Counted from the first letter of the stretch, positions 7,591-15,225 are shown. The stretch is 17,654 nucleotides of DNA from Nitrososphaerales archaeon TH526 (GCA_014523665.1 JAATVR010000111.1:1-17654); one strand, 5' to 3'. The notes: generated from the sequence alone by a model not told the origin. Numbers and translations are program-made.

Positions 7591-9144
7591 ATGACTCAAG
7601 CCATGCACGAGGATAAGATTAAGAAGTTATATCACATCAAGAAGCTGTCTGAAGAAGGGGGGGGACCGGAGAGGATCTCCGCCCAGCATGATAAGGGTAA
7701 ACTGACTGCCAGGGAAAGAATTAGCCTTCTATTAGATGAGGATTCATTCGTCGAAATTGATAAATACGTAATCCACAGGAATGATGATCCTTCGACCAAG
7801 ACTTATTTTGGAGACGGGGTATTGACAGGATTTGGCACCATTGATGGACGAAAGGTGTTTGTTTACGTTTACGACTTTACCGTGCTAGGAGGCTCGCTAG
7901 GTGAAATGGCAGGAAAAAAGATCGTAAAGGTTATGGATCATGCCCTTAAGGTGGGCGTTCCTATTATAGGGATTCTGGATTCAGGAGGCGCGAGAATTCA
8001 AGAAGGCGTAATGAGTCTAGACGGTTATGGGGACATCTTTTATAGGAACACCCTCGCATCGGGGGTCATTCCTCAGATAACTGCCAGTATCGGTCCTTGT
8101 GCTGGAGGTGCAGTATACTCTCCTGCAATGACTGACTTTGTTCTCATGGTGGAACATATAGGGCAAATGTTTGTTACAGGACCCGAGGTAGTCCATGAAG
8201 TGTTAGGGCAAGAAGTTTCATTTGAAGAGTTAGGAGGTGCGATAACACATGCCACTAAGTCTGGCGTGGCGCATTTTGTAGCAAAAGACGAATACGGATG
8301 TATTGATAAGATAAAAAAACTGCTTTCCTATATTCCGCAAAATAATAGTGAGTTTCCTCCAACACATCAAACGGGAGATGATCCAAATCGGATCGATTCT
8401 GCCCTTGCGTCTATACTCCCTGAAAATCCGTATGAACAATATGATATGAAGCAAATAGTCAAATCAATCGTTGATGATGGAGATTTTTTTGAGATACATG
8501 AACTTTTCGCAGAGAACATTCTTGTAGGCTTTGCAAGAATGGGAGGAAGATCTGTGGGAATTGTCGCCAACCAGCCTTTGTATCTTGCTGGAGCTTTGGA
8601 TATACATTCTTCCAACAAAGCGGCGAGGTTCATTAGGTTTTGTGATTGCTACAACATTCCCATAGTTACCTTGGTAGATACCCCTGGTTACTTGCCAGGA
8701 GCGGATCAAGAACACAACGGTATAATTCGTCATGGGAGTAAGTTGCTGTACTCTTATTGCGAAGCATCTGTGCCCAAGATCACATGTATAATAGGCAAAG
8801 CATACGGCGGCGCTTACATCGCTATGGGGAGCAAAAACCTTAGAGCTGACATGAATTTTGCATGGCCAACAGCTGAGATTGCGGTTCTTGGACCCGAGGC
8901 TGCAATAATGATAATACACCGTCGAGATCTCAAGAAATCTGACGACCTGGCAAAAACCAAGAAGGCTCTTGCAAAAGAGTACAGAGAAAAGTTCGCCAAT
9001 CCCTATATTGCAGCAGAGAAGGGAATTATTGATTTGGTTATAGATCCAATGGAAACTAGACCTATGATTATTAGGGCGCTTGATTCCTTATCTACTAAAA
9101 GGGAGACACACCCGTGGAAGAAGCATGGGAACATAAATTTATAG
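7591..9144 (+). CDS. pccB: Acetyl-/propionyl-CoA carboxylase, carboxyltransferase (beta) subunit
   Basis: This subunit transfers the carboxyl group from carboxybiotin to an acyl-CoA, giving malonyl- or methylmalonyl-CoA. It has two crotonase-fold halves. The N-terminal half carries SGGARIQEG at 131-139 and the oxyanion-type GPCAGGAVYSP at 168-178; the C-terminal half carries DTPGYLPG at 363-370 and GKAYGGAYIAMGSK at 402-415. The length of 517 is typical. In the Streptomyces enzymes the residue right after YGGAY sets specificity (Asp in propionyl-specific PccB, Ile in the acetyl-accepting AccB); here it is Ile410, suggesting acetyl-CoA can be used. It is first in an operon with the biotin carboxylase and carrier genes. 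ATG 7603 is a possible start, since family members often begin near MHEDK. An 8-G run at 7657-7664 encodes the conserved GGGPER segment. Confidence 0.96.
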   Translation: MTQAMHEDKIKKLYHIKKLSEEGGGPERISAQHDKGKLTARERISLLLDEDSFVEIDKYVIHRNDDPSTKTYFGDGVLTGFGTIDGRKVFVYVYDFTVLGGSLGEMAGKKIVKVMDHALKVGVPIIGILDSGGARIQEGVMSLDGYGDIFYRNTLASGVIPQITASIGPCAGGAVYSPAMTDFVLMVEHIGQMFVTGPEVVHEVLGQEVSFEELGGAITHATKSGVAHFVAKDEYGCIDKIKKLLSYIPQNNSEFPPTHQTGDDPNRIDSALASILPENPYEQYDMKQIVKSIVDDGDFFEIHELFAENILVGFARMGGRSVGIVANQPLYLAGALDIHSSNKAARFIRFCDCYNIPIVTLVDTPGYLPGADQEHNGIIRHGSKLLYSYCEASVPKITCIIGKAYGGAYIAMGSKNLRADMNFAWPTAEIAVLGPEAAIMIIHRRDLKKSDDLAKTKKALAKEYREKFANPYIAAEKGIIDLVIDPMETRPMIIRALDSLSTKRETHPWKKHGNINL

Positions 9145-9150
9145 AGGTGA
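9144..9150 (+). promoter_or_regulatory. Ribosome binding site that points to an ACG start for accC
   Basis: GAGGTGA is an exact complement to the 3' end expected of archaeal 16S rRNA. It begins at the last base of the pccB stop codon. The seven bases that follow lead directly to ACG at 9158, ideal spacing for a start codon there. Confidence 0.75.
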
Positions 9151-9157
9151 ATAATTT

Positions 9158-10675
9158 ACGACCAAGGTAATAAGCAAAATTCTGATTGCAAATAGAGGCG
9201 AGATCGCTCTAAGGGTAGTCCGTGCATGTAAGGAACTGGGAATAAAATCCGTTGCGGTATTTTCAGACGAAGATACACTCTCAGTACATGTGAAAAGAGC
9301 CGACGAAGCGTACAACATCGGACCAGCAGCGGCCACAGAAAGTTACTTGAATATGAAGCGAATTATTGAGATTGCGAAGCAATCAGGGTCGGATGCAATA
9401 CATCCAGGATATGGGTTTTTGTCTGAGAACGAAGGATTTGCAAAGACATGCAAGATGAATGGGATAATATTCATAGGGCCTGGAAGTAAAGCTATGGAAG
9501 TCACCGGTGACAAGATGAAGTGTAAAGAAGTGATGAAAGAAGCAGGAGTTCCATTGGTGCCGGGAAGTGATGGCGTAGTGGAGGATCTCGATGAAGCCGT
9601 CGCTATAGCAAAGGATTCTGGGTTTCCTGTTCTTCTCAAATCTGCATTTGGTGGTGGCGGACGTGGAATTCGCTTGGCAAAGGATGAAAAAGAACTACGG
9701 CAAGAATATGAAATGGCTTCCGCCGAATCAAAGGCAGCGTTTGGAAAGGCTGCACTTTATGTTGAAAAATGCCTTGAGGGCATACGTCATATTGAATATC
9801 AACTTGTTAGGGATACCCATGGCAATAGCAGGCACCTATTCGAACGTGAATGTTCCGTGCAAAGAAGACACCAGAAACTCATCGAAATGTCTCCTTCTCC
9901 CGTTCTAGATGCTAAAACTCGCAATAAGATAGGAGAAATTGCAGTTAGAGCTGTTGATGCCGTCGATTACGTCAATGCCGGGACTGCAGAATTTTTAAGA
10001 GATAACAAGGGAAATTTTTACTTTATAGAAATTAATTCCAGATTACAAGTGGAACATCCGGTCACAGAGTTTGTTACAGGGTTAGATCTTGTGAAATTGC
10101 AGATTTCAATAGCACAAGGAGAAAAGATTCCATTTAAGCAGGAAGATTTGGAACTGAGAGGGGCGGCAATTGAGTGCCGTATAAACGCAGAAGATCCGTT
10201 CAATGAGTTCTCGCCCTCAGTCGGATTAGTTCCTTCATGCAATCTACCTTACGGACCCGGTGTACGTGTGGATTCCTATCTATACCCTGGCTGTATGGTA
10301 TCCGGTTACTATGATTCCCTCGTAGCAAAGCTCATTACTTGGGGCAACCATTTCGAAGAAGCTAGAAACCGGATGATTAATGCATTGAATGAATTTGAAG
10401 TGGAGGGTGTGAATACAACTATACCTCTCTACAAGACGATAATGAAGGAGGAGCATTTCATAAGAGGTGAGTTGTCGACTGACTATCTAGAACGATATCA
10501 CCTAATGGAGAAGCTTCTCCAGGATACTAAGGGCATGTCAGCGCAGACTCAAGTTCCTGCTCTCGCTGCACTTTTGTTTTATTCAGAGTTTATGCGGACA
10601 CCTACGGTCAGGCGAGGCGATGTTCGGAAGTCTGAACACATGCCGGCATGGATTAGACAAAGGGGGAGCTTTTGA
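9158..10675 (+). CDS. accC: Acetyl-/propionyl-CoA carboxylase, biotin carboxylase (alpha) subunit; apparent ACG start
   Basis: This ATP-grasp enzyme carboxylates biotin on the carrier protein using bicarbonate and ATP. Counting from ACG 9158 it has 505 residues, the usual family size. Visible: the KILIANRGEIA first strand (7-17), GYGFLSEN (84-91), glycine-rich GGGGRG (165-170) preceded by K161, H211, QRRHQK with K241, and the catalytic EINSRLQVEHP with E291, N293 and R295 (E. coli E288, N290, R292). No ATG, GTG or TTG exists in frame between the TAA at 9152 and GTG 9290; starting at 9290 would delete 44 residues, including the first strand. A 7-base ribosome binding site precedes the ACG. Either ACG is used, or an ATG has mutated or been misread. 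The stop overlaps the accB start. Confidence 0.93.
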   Translation, partial: TTKVISKILIANRGEIALRVVRACKELGIKSVAVFSDEDTLSVHVKRADEAYNIGPAAATESYLNMKRIIEIAKQSGSDAIHPGYGFLSENEGFAKTCKMNGIIFIGPGSKAMEVTGDKMKCKEVMKEAGVPLVPGSDGVVEDLDEAVAIAKDSGFPVLLKSAFGGGGRGIRLAKDEKELRQEYEMASAESKAAFGKAALYVEKCLEGIRHIEYQLVRDTHGNSRHLFERECSVQRRHQKLIEMSPSPVLDAKTRNKIGEIAVRAVDAVDYVNAGTAEFLRDNKGNFYFIEINSRLQVEHPVTEFVTGLDLVKLQISIAQGEKIPFKQEDLELRGAAIECRINAEDPFNEFSPSVGLVPSCNLPYGPGVRVDSYLYPGCMVSGYYDSLVAKLITWGNHFEEARNRMINALNEFEVEGVNTTIPLYKTIMKEEHFIRGELSTDYLERYHLMEKLLQDTKGMSAQTQVPALAALLFYSEFMRTPTVRRGDVRKSEHMPAWIRQRGSF

Positions 10676-11187
10676 TGGAATATAAGATTACGCCTTTGGA
10701 ACAGCCTGCAAACGCGGAGCTACTCAGCACGTTGGGCGACTCTGAGGCCATGGTCAAGATAAACCAGAGAGATTATCGCCTCAAGGTCCTAAGGTTTTCT
10801 ACAAATATTCTTGAATTTATGATAAATAATTCCTATCACTACGCGAAGATACTAAGCTCTAGCACGTCTGAGGTGAAGCTGCTTATAGATGGGACTGAAA
10901 TGAAAATAAGCAAGCATTCCAAATTATCAGAAGTTTTGGAAAAGTCGTTATCCAAGATCTCAATGTCGACTGGAGTGAACAGTTTGACAAGTCAGATACC
11001 TGGAAGAGTTGTGAGTGTAATAGGAAAGCAAGGTGACCCAGTAAACAAGGGGGACTCGATAGTGGTATTGGAATCCATGAAAATGCAGGTTGCAGTAAAG
11101 TCCCACAAAGACGGTATAATAAAGGAAATAAAAGTCAAACAGGGAAACACGGTCTCCAGAAATGACATCATTGCCGTCATAGAATAG
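10675..11187 (+). CDS. accB: Biotin carboxyl carrier protein of acyl-CoA carboxylase
   Basis: This carrier shuttles carboxybiotin between the biotin carboxylase and the carboxyltransferase. The C-terminal biotinyl domain (about 102-170) contains the ESMKM motif with the biotin-accepting lysine at 136, the PGRVVSVIGKQGDPV lead strand and the GIIKEIKVKQGNTV second half. The N-terminal 95 or so residues are less conserved and probably mediate docking to the other subunits. ATG 10675 overlaps the accC stop by one base (TGATG) and lies 6 bases after GGGGGAG, indicating coupled translation; TTG 10672 is a weaker alternative. A separate biotin ligase must modify it; none lies in the window. Confidence 0.95.
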   Translation: MEYKITPLEQPANAELLSTLGDSEAMVKINQRDYRLKVLRFSTNILEFMINNSYHYAKILSSSTSEVKLLIDGTEMKISKHSKLSEVLEKSLSKISMSTGVNSLTSQIPGRVVSVIGKQGDPVNKGDSIVVLESMKMQVAVKSHKDGIIKEIKVKQGNTVSRNDIIAVIE

Positions 11188-11286
11188 CTTGAACTATTAG
11201 TAACATTCGTCTACTTGCATCTTGCACTCGTCACAAGGCGTTTTACCTTCACAATTAACAAACTTCATCTAATAAATTGAAATTGC
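11188..11286. other. Gap between convergent accB and peroxiredoxin genes
   Basis: Ninety-nine bases. It has no clear terminator hairpin and only short T-runs. Its one notable content is the minus-strand four-cysteine reading frame. Confidence 0.6.
11197..11268 (-). CDS. Possible 23-residue four-cysteine microprotein
   Basis: Reading the minus strand after the peroxiredoxin stop (18 bases between) gives ATG, 23 codons and a double stop (TAA TAG). Cysteines fall at 6, 12, 15 and 22, the spacing C-x5-C-x2-C-x6-C, with a TPCDECK core. Four cysteines in 23 residues is much more than chance would suggest, and the pattern could hold one zinc or iron, or act as a thiol pair. There is no clear ribosome binding site; a TAG precedes the ATG directly. 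It could be read from the peroxiredoxin transcript. It overlaps nothing on the plus strand, lying in the gap between the convergent accB and peroxiredoxin genes. Function unknown; it may be a chance frame. Confidence 0.4.
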   Translation of the reverse strand: MKFVNCEGKTPCDECKMQVDECY

Positions 11287-11781
11287 CTAACTATTTTCTA
11301 AGGAAGACCTAATTTCGTCATAATTCGGTTCCACCAGCGGATTGTCAGATACCCATCTATACCTCACTATACCGTTTTCATCCAGCACAAACACTGAACG
11401 CTTAGCTGCATTATACCCCTCTAATGGACCCAGGTTGGCCATCACTATACCATACTTATTTATGACTTCTCGCTTGTAATCGCTAAGAATGGGAAAATTA
11501 AGGTGTCTGTTCTCCGTAAAAATCTTGTTAGCGAACGGTCCATCAACAGAGATCCCAACTACCTGAGCTCCAAGTGATTTTAGCATTGAAAGCGAGTCTC
11601 TCAGCGCACACATCTCCGTAGTACATACAGGAGATTCTGCGGCGGGAAAAAAAGCTATAACAAGCTTCCTGCCTCTAAACTCCTCAAGGCTTCGACTTTT
11701 CATTTCAACATCAGGCAGATTAAAACTCGGTGCTTCTTGCCCTATCTTAGGAACTGATCCTGCTGCTGTAGTTGAAGACAT
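11287..11781 (-). CDS. Peroxiredoxin, Bcp/PrxQ-like (AhpC/TSA family)
   Basis: This thiol peroxidase reduces hydrogen and organic peroxides. The active-site segment FFPAAESPVCTTEMC holds the P-x3-S-x2-C motif with peroxidatic Cys53, and a second cysteine five residues on at 58, the spacing used for the resolving cysteine in the Bcp/PrxQ subgroup. The thioredoxin-like fold starts with the PKIGQEAPSFNLPDV strand at 11-25; DGPFANKIFTENRHLNFPIL and an RSVFVLDENGIVRYRWV hairpin follow. At 164 residues it is full length. It is downstream of, and in the same direction as, the lar/cysteine desulfurase genes, 42 bases away, and has its own promoter candidate. Such a protein could protect sulfane-sulfur and [4Fe-4S] chemistry from peroxide; that link is inference. 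Confidence 0.93.
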   Translation of the reverse strand: MSSTTAAGSVPKIGQEAPSFNLPDVEMKSRSLEEFRGRKLVIAFFPAAESPVCTTEMCALRDSLSMLKSLGAQVVGISVDGPFANKIFTENRHLNFPILSDYKREVINKYGIVMANLGPLEGYNAAKRSVFVLDENGIVRYRWVSDNPLVEPNYDEIRSSLENS

Positions 11782-11803
11782 GCACCAGATTGCACTTTAG
11801 GAC

Positions 11804-11820
11804 AATAAATTAATTTCGGA
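11804..11820 (-). promoter_or_regulatory. Candidate leaderless promoter for the peroxiredoxin gene
   Basis: On the minus strand CCGAAATTA leads into ATTTATT at 11810-11804. Initiation about 25 bases from the box centre coincides with the ATG at 11781, so the peroxiredoxin may be transcribed independently of the upstream desulfurase. Confidence 0.45.
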
Positions 11821-11823
11821 ATT

Positions 11824-13023
11824 TCAGTTATCTGGAAAGCCGGAGTGTCTGCGTAGCTCCTTAATTGTCTCTTCCAAAACCAGAACTACCCTCTCGACTT
11901 CAGATTTTGTATTTTGATGGCCAAGAGTAAGACGAAGAGAACCTTCAATTTCCGGCAGCGATAGCCCCATTGCTTTGAGTACATGGGAAGGTTTAGCCTT
12001 ATTGGAAGAGCATGCCGCCCCCGTAGATGCGGCAATCCCGTACTCGTTCAATTTTACTATTATGTCTTCGCCCTTAACCCCCGGGAAGCTAAAATGAGCG
12101 TTATTGGGTAGTCTTTGATCCACAGAACCATTGACAAAGCATCTAGGTATCGTAGATAACACCTGCTCAATAAGATAGTCTCTGAGGTCCTTGATATTTC
12201 TGCAATAAGTAGTCAAGCCTGCTGAAGCGATCCTGCAAGCCTCACCAAAGCCTACGATACCATAAATATTTTCAGTACCTGATCTCAAGGAATTTTCTTG
12301 ACCCCCACCGTCGATCAAAGGGCTTAACTGGGTCCGGTCGCGAGTATATATTGCCCCAACCCCCTTCGGTCCATATATCTTATGGGAGGATAGCGAGAGC
12401 AAATCCACATCAAGGTGCTTCACATCGATTGGAATTTTCCCCAGAGCTTGGACAACATCACAATGGAAAAGGGCGTTGGAATTTTCATGAGTAATTTTTG
12501 CTAGTTCTCTGATTGGCTGAATGGTTCCCACTTCGTTATTTGCCAACATGATGCTCACAAGCATTACCTCATCTTTTCTTAGGATTTCAAGTAAGGATTC
12601 CAGCTTAACGATTCCTTCCCTGTTCACTTCGACAACCTTAACATTATATCCCTGAGCTTTTAAAGAATTCAAAGGTTGCAGTACTGAGTCGTGTTCTATG
12701 ATACTTGAAATAAGAACAATATTCTTGCAATCACTGTTGATACTTAGTCTAGTTACACTACCTTTAATGGCTAAGTTATTTGATTCCGTTCCACCAGAGG
12801 TGAACGTTATCTTATTAGGACTGCTTCCTATAAGGCAAGCAACGTGTCTCCGGGCTTTCTCCATTGCTCTTGAAGTATTGAAGCCAAACGAATGCTGTGA
12901 GGACGGATTTCCATAATGATCTCCAAGATAAGGAATCATTTCTTGGACCACTTCGGGAAGAACTGGAGTAGTCGCCGCGTTGTCGAAGTAGATCAGGTCA
13001 TGTTGACTAGTTGTTAAATTCAT
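11824..13023 (-). CDS. Cysteine desulfurase, class I NifS/IscS type
   Basis: This PLP enzyme takes sulfur from L-cysteine as a protein-bound persulfide, releasing alanine. Numbering from the GTG at 13029 (401 residues): DNAATTP at 16-22, TSGGTESNNLA at 77-87, H113 over the cofactor, NNEVGT at 164-169, D191 pairing with the PLP ring, SSHK with the Schiff-base Lys217, and the STGAACSS loop with the persulfide-forming Cys340. The loop is of the extended NifS/IscS type, not the SufS type. The start is probably ATG 13023, two codons inside the GTG frame. It lies 13 bases after larE in the same direction. Together with LarE's three-cysteine pattern, this suggests it supplies sulfur for nickel-pincer cofactor synthesis; a role in general Fe-S assembly or tRNA thiolation is also possible. 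Confidence 0.95.
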   Translation of the reverse strand: MNLTTSQHDLIYFDNAATTPVLPEVVQEMIPYLGDHYGNPSSQHSFGFNTSRAMEKARRHVACLIGSSPNKITFTSGGTESNNLAIKGSVTRLSINSDCKNIVLISSIIEHDSVLQPLNSLKAQGYNVKVVEVNREGIVKLESLLEILRKDEVMLVSIMLANNEVGTIQPIRELAKITHENSNALFHCDVVQALGKIPIDVKHLDVDLLSLSSHKIYGPKGVGAIYTRDRTQLSPLIDGGGQENSLRSGTENIYGIVGFGEACRIASAGLTTYCRNIKDLRDYLIEQVLSTIPRCFVNGSVDQRLPNNAHFSFPGVKGEDIIVKLNEYGIAASTGAACSSNKAKPSHVLKAMGLSLPEIEGSLRLTLGHQNTKSEVERVVLVLEETIKELRRHSGFPDN

Positions 13024-13036
13024 AATCACAATTGTC

Positions 13037-13873
13037 CTATTTTACAACAACTAGGCTTCCCTGTCTATAGCCTTTCATGTCGACAGAAACGTATCTAAAA
13101 CCAAGTTCCTTGATCATCTGGTTAGCTTCCCCCAATTTTCTGACATCAAATAACCTATGAAGTTCATCACTTCCTACTTCAATCCTTGCTAGCTCACCAT
13201 GATCTCTTACTCTGACTTGTGCTACACCAAAGATCGTCTTTATTATGTATTCAGCCTTTTCAATCCTAGAAATCAAAGATTGCGTTATTTCCCTCCCGTG
13301 CGGAATTCTGGAAGCTAAACAAGAATTAGCAGGTTTATTAGAGACAGAAAGCTTAAAGTATTCTGCGATTTTTCGGATATCTAACTTATTTAGACCAACT
13401 TCAAGCAAAGGATGTCTTACACCTGCCTCCTGCAACGCTATCATTCCGGGTCTATGATCTCCTAAATCATCTACGTGTGTCCCATCGACAATACTTTTTG
13501 CTCCTATTTCTTTTCCTTTGGAAAGAAGTTGGAGTGCTAGGTCCTTTCGACAGTGATAGCATCGAGCATTGTCATTTCTCGTGAAATCTTGATTCATGAG
13601 CACATTGTACTCTACTATTTCATGTCTTATCCCAAGTTCCTTAGCTACAATGGTAGCACTCTTTAGTTCCTCCTCTGAGGTAGTAGAGCAATTTGCAGTC
13701 ACCGCCATAGCTTTCTGGCCCAATCGCATCTGAGCGGCTAATGCCACAACAGCACTATCTACTCCTCCAGATAGGGCTACAACTACTTTGTCATTGATCG
13801 TGTCGAACCATTTGAGCAACAGATCGTATTTTTGGCCTGACCCATCAAGCTCGTGTATGGAACTTATTTCCAA
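13037..13873 (-). CDS. larE: LarE, sulfur transferase of nickel-pincer nucleotide synthesis
   Basis: LarE activates the carboxylates of pyridinium-3,5-biscarboxylic acid mononucleotide with ATP and replaces them by thiocarboxylates. The PP-loop SGGVDS occupies 35-40. C105-x2-C108 (RCYHCRKDL) and C185 (NSCLASRIPHG) match the three conserved cysteines that in Thermotoga maritima LarE hold a [4Fe-4S] cluster and permit multiple turnovers with sulfur from a cysteine desulfurase. The Lactobacillus plantarum enzyme has a single sacrificial cysteine at the third position. At 278 residues it is full length. The start is a TTG within the last 29 bases of larC, so translation is probably coupled; no better start precedes the PP-loop. 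The desulfurase follows directly. A related PP-loop enzyme such as a tRNA thiolase is less likely because larC and larB are adjacent. Confidence 0.95.
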   Translation of the reverse strand: MEISSIHELDGSGQKYDLLLKWFDTINDKVVVALSGGVDSAVVALAAQMRLGQKAMAVTANCSTTSEEELKSATIVAKELGIRHEIVEYNVLMNQDFTRNDNARCYHCRKDLALQLLSKGKEIGAKSIVDGTHVDDLGDHRPGMIALQEAGVRHPLLEVGLNKLDIRKIAEYFKLSVSNKPANSCLASRIPHGREITQSLISRIEKAEYIIKTIFGVAQVRVRDHGELARIEVGSDELHRLFDVRKLGEANQMIKELGFRYVSVDMKGYRQGSLVVVK

Positions 13874-15107
13874 TCCTAGTTTGAATCTCAGATAAGGCTA
13901 TCTGATTTGCCATTCTTAAAGGTATTCTTAATGACTTGGAAATTTTCCTGATATCATCAAACTCTGGTTTGGCATTTACAATCTTTCCACTAGAATCTTT
14001 GGAAACTTTCACTCGTATAACAAATTCATCCATCAAGATCTTGCATTTCATTCTTACTACATCTCTTTCTAATATTATCCTGTTCATTTCTTGTATTCGT
14101 ATGCCTAAAGTCCCAGTCTCCGTAAAGAGGAATTCTAATGTAGTATTTAGTCGGCTGTAATCAGTTATGATTCTTATCGTATAGTTCGGTCTGTTCTTCT
14201 TCGATAGACCAGGTATAACAGTTACATCCTTTGTCCCGCTCTTACTTAACTGTTCGATTAACGCTCCCAAGTTCTCTCCAGAGATATCGTCTACATTGGT
14301 TTCCAACACAATCACGGTATCATTCCCATACTTAAATGACGAGTGGGAATTTCCCATTACAAATCTTGTCACATTTGCAATCTGTCCAAGGTCTTTAGAA
14401 CCTGCACCGAAACCGATTCTTTCCGGTTGGAAATCTGGGTATCTACTCACACTCCCTATACAAAGATTAACAAGTAGAGCAGCACCAGTTGGAGTAGTTA
14501 TTTCGGTATCGGTGTACCCAGATGTAAGGATAAATGGTTTGCCCAAAAAGATTTGCAATACCGCGTTGGTCGGATTTTGGACAATTCCATGTGAGAACTG
14601 AGTCAAACCGCTTCCTGTTGCAATTGGCGTAGAGTAGACATTCGACGAGAAGAGATCAAGACTTTTGGCAGCTATTCCTGATCCTACCAAGTCGACCAAT
14701 GTGTCAATATTTGATGCTTCGTGGAGATGCACATCCTTAATACTCTGACCGTGAATTTTAGATTCAGCCACAACCAGAGTTTTCATAGAATCCTGGATAT
14801 ATGATCTAGTTTGATGATCTAAATCTAAGCGTCTACAGCAGCGAGAGGCTGCAGTAATAAGTTCACTACCTTTCCTAATGTTTTTGCTATCTGTGGATTT
14901 AAGAAAAAATCGGGTTGCTTTGATTCCCTTAGACATCACCTTTTCAAAATTTGCCTCCAAGATTCTGACACCATCCAAGAACCCTTCACAAGCATAGACT
15001 GAGTCAAGAACCTGTTTCTTATCCGCCCCTGCATCAATGAGCGATGAAAGAAACATATCACCTGATATACCTGAAATTTGCGAATCAAACACTGCAATTT
15101 CTGGCAA
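13845..15107 (-). CDS. larC: LarC, nickel-inserting enzyme of nickel-pincer nucleotide synthesis
   Basis: LarC inserts nickel into the bis-thiocarboxylate nucleotide in a CTP-dependent reaction, completing the NPN cofactor. The 420-residue protein contains both family halves in one frame: FDSQISGISGDM at 7-18, VHLHEASNIDTLVDLVG at 126-142, TTPTGAAL at 204-211, FGAGSKDLG at 233-241, then the LarC2-type TNVDDISGENLG (270-281), LSKKNRPNY (301-309) and ETGTLGIR (330-337). In L. plantarum the two halves are joined by ribosomal frameshifting; here no frameshift is needed. The start is a TTG: an in-frame TAG at 15113-15111 blocks anything upstream, and the next start would delete conserved N-terminal residues. 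It is the first gene of the minus-strand unit and overlaps larE by 29 bases. Confidence 0.96.
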   Translation of the reverse strand: MPEIAVFDSQISGISGDMFLSSLIDAGADKKQVLDSVYACEGFLDGVRILEANFEKVMSKGIKATRFFLKSTDSKNIRKGSELITAASRCCRRLDLDHQTRSYIQDSMKTLVVAESKIHGQSIKDVHLHEASNIDTLVDLVGSGIAAKSLDLFSSNVYSTPIATGSGLTQFSHGIVQNPTNAVLQIFLGKPFILTSGYTDTEITTPTGAALLVNLCIGSVSRYPDFQPERIGFGAGSKDLGQIANVTRFVMGNSHSSFKYGNDTVIVLETNVDDISGENLGALIEQLSKSGTKDVTVIPGLSKKNRPNYTIRIITDYSRLNTTLEFLFTETGTLGIRIQEMNRIILERDVVRMKCKILMDEFVIRVKVSKDSSGKIVNAKPEFDDIRKISKSLRIPLRMANQIALSEIQTRIGNKFHTRA

Positions 15108-15132
15108 GGACTAACTCACATAACTAGGATAA

Positions 15133-15147
15133 ATGCATATTTAATTT
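15133..15147 (-). promoter_or_regulatory. Candidate promoter for larC-larE-desulfurase
   Basis: Minus-strand CAAATTAAATATGCA holds a TATA-like TTAAATAT about 33 bases before the larC TTG, which would give a leader of about 8 bases. It is half of a divergent promoter region with malate dehydrogenase. Confidence 0.5.
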
Positions 15148-15186
15148 GTAGTCATGTTGATAATCGTTTGAGAACCGAATTAAAAG

Positions 15187-15196
15187 ATTTTTATTA
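15187..15196 (+). promoter_or_regulatory. Candidate promoter for malate dehydrogenase
   Basis: ATTTTTATTA lies about 35 bases before ATG 15226, predicting initiation about 8 bases before the start codon. No ribosome binding site is seen, as expected for a near-leaderless mRNA. Confidence 0.5.
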
Positions 15197-15225
15197 GCGA
15201 CCTGGGGCGTATTTTTGAACAATCT

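Noticed and set aside
7657..7664. Run of eight G in pccB as a frameshift or phase-variation site
   Set aside because: The frame is intact and the run encodes the conserved GGGPER segment, so it is explained by the protein sequence.
9648..9908. 86-codon plus-strand frame inside accC
   Set aside because: Out-of-frame shadow of a highly conserved biotin carboxylase region.
9290..10675. Shorter biotin carboxylase starting at GTG 9290
   Set aside because: It would drop 44 residues that match the conserved N-terminus of the family, and no ribosome binding site precedes the GTG. The longer frame with ACG 9158 is preferred.
13845..15107. Split or frameshifted larC as in Lactobacillus plantarum
   Set aside because: Both LarC halves are encoded in one uninterrupted frame.
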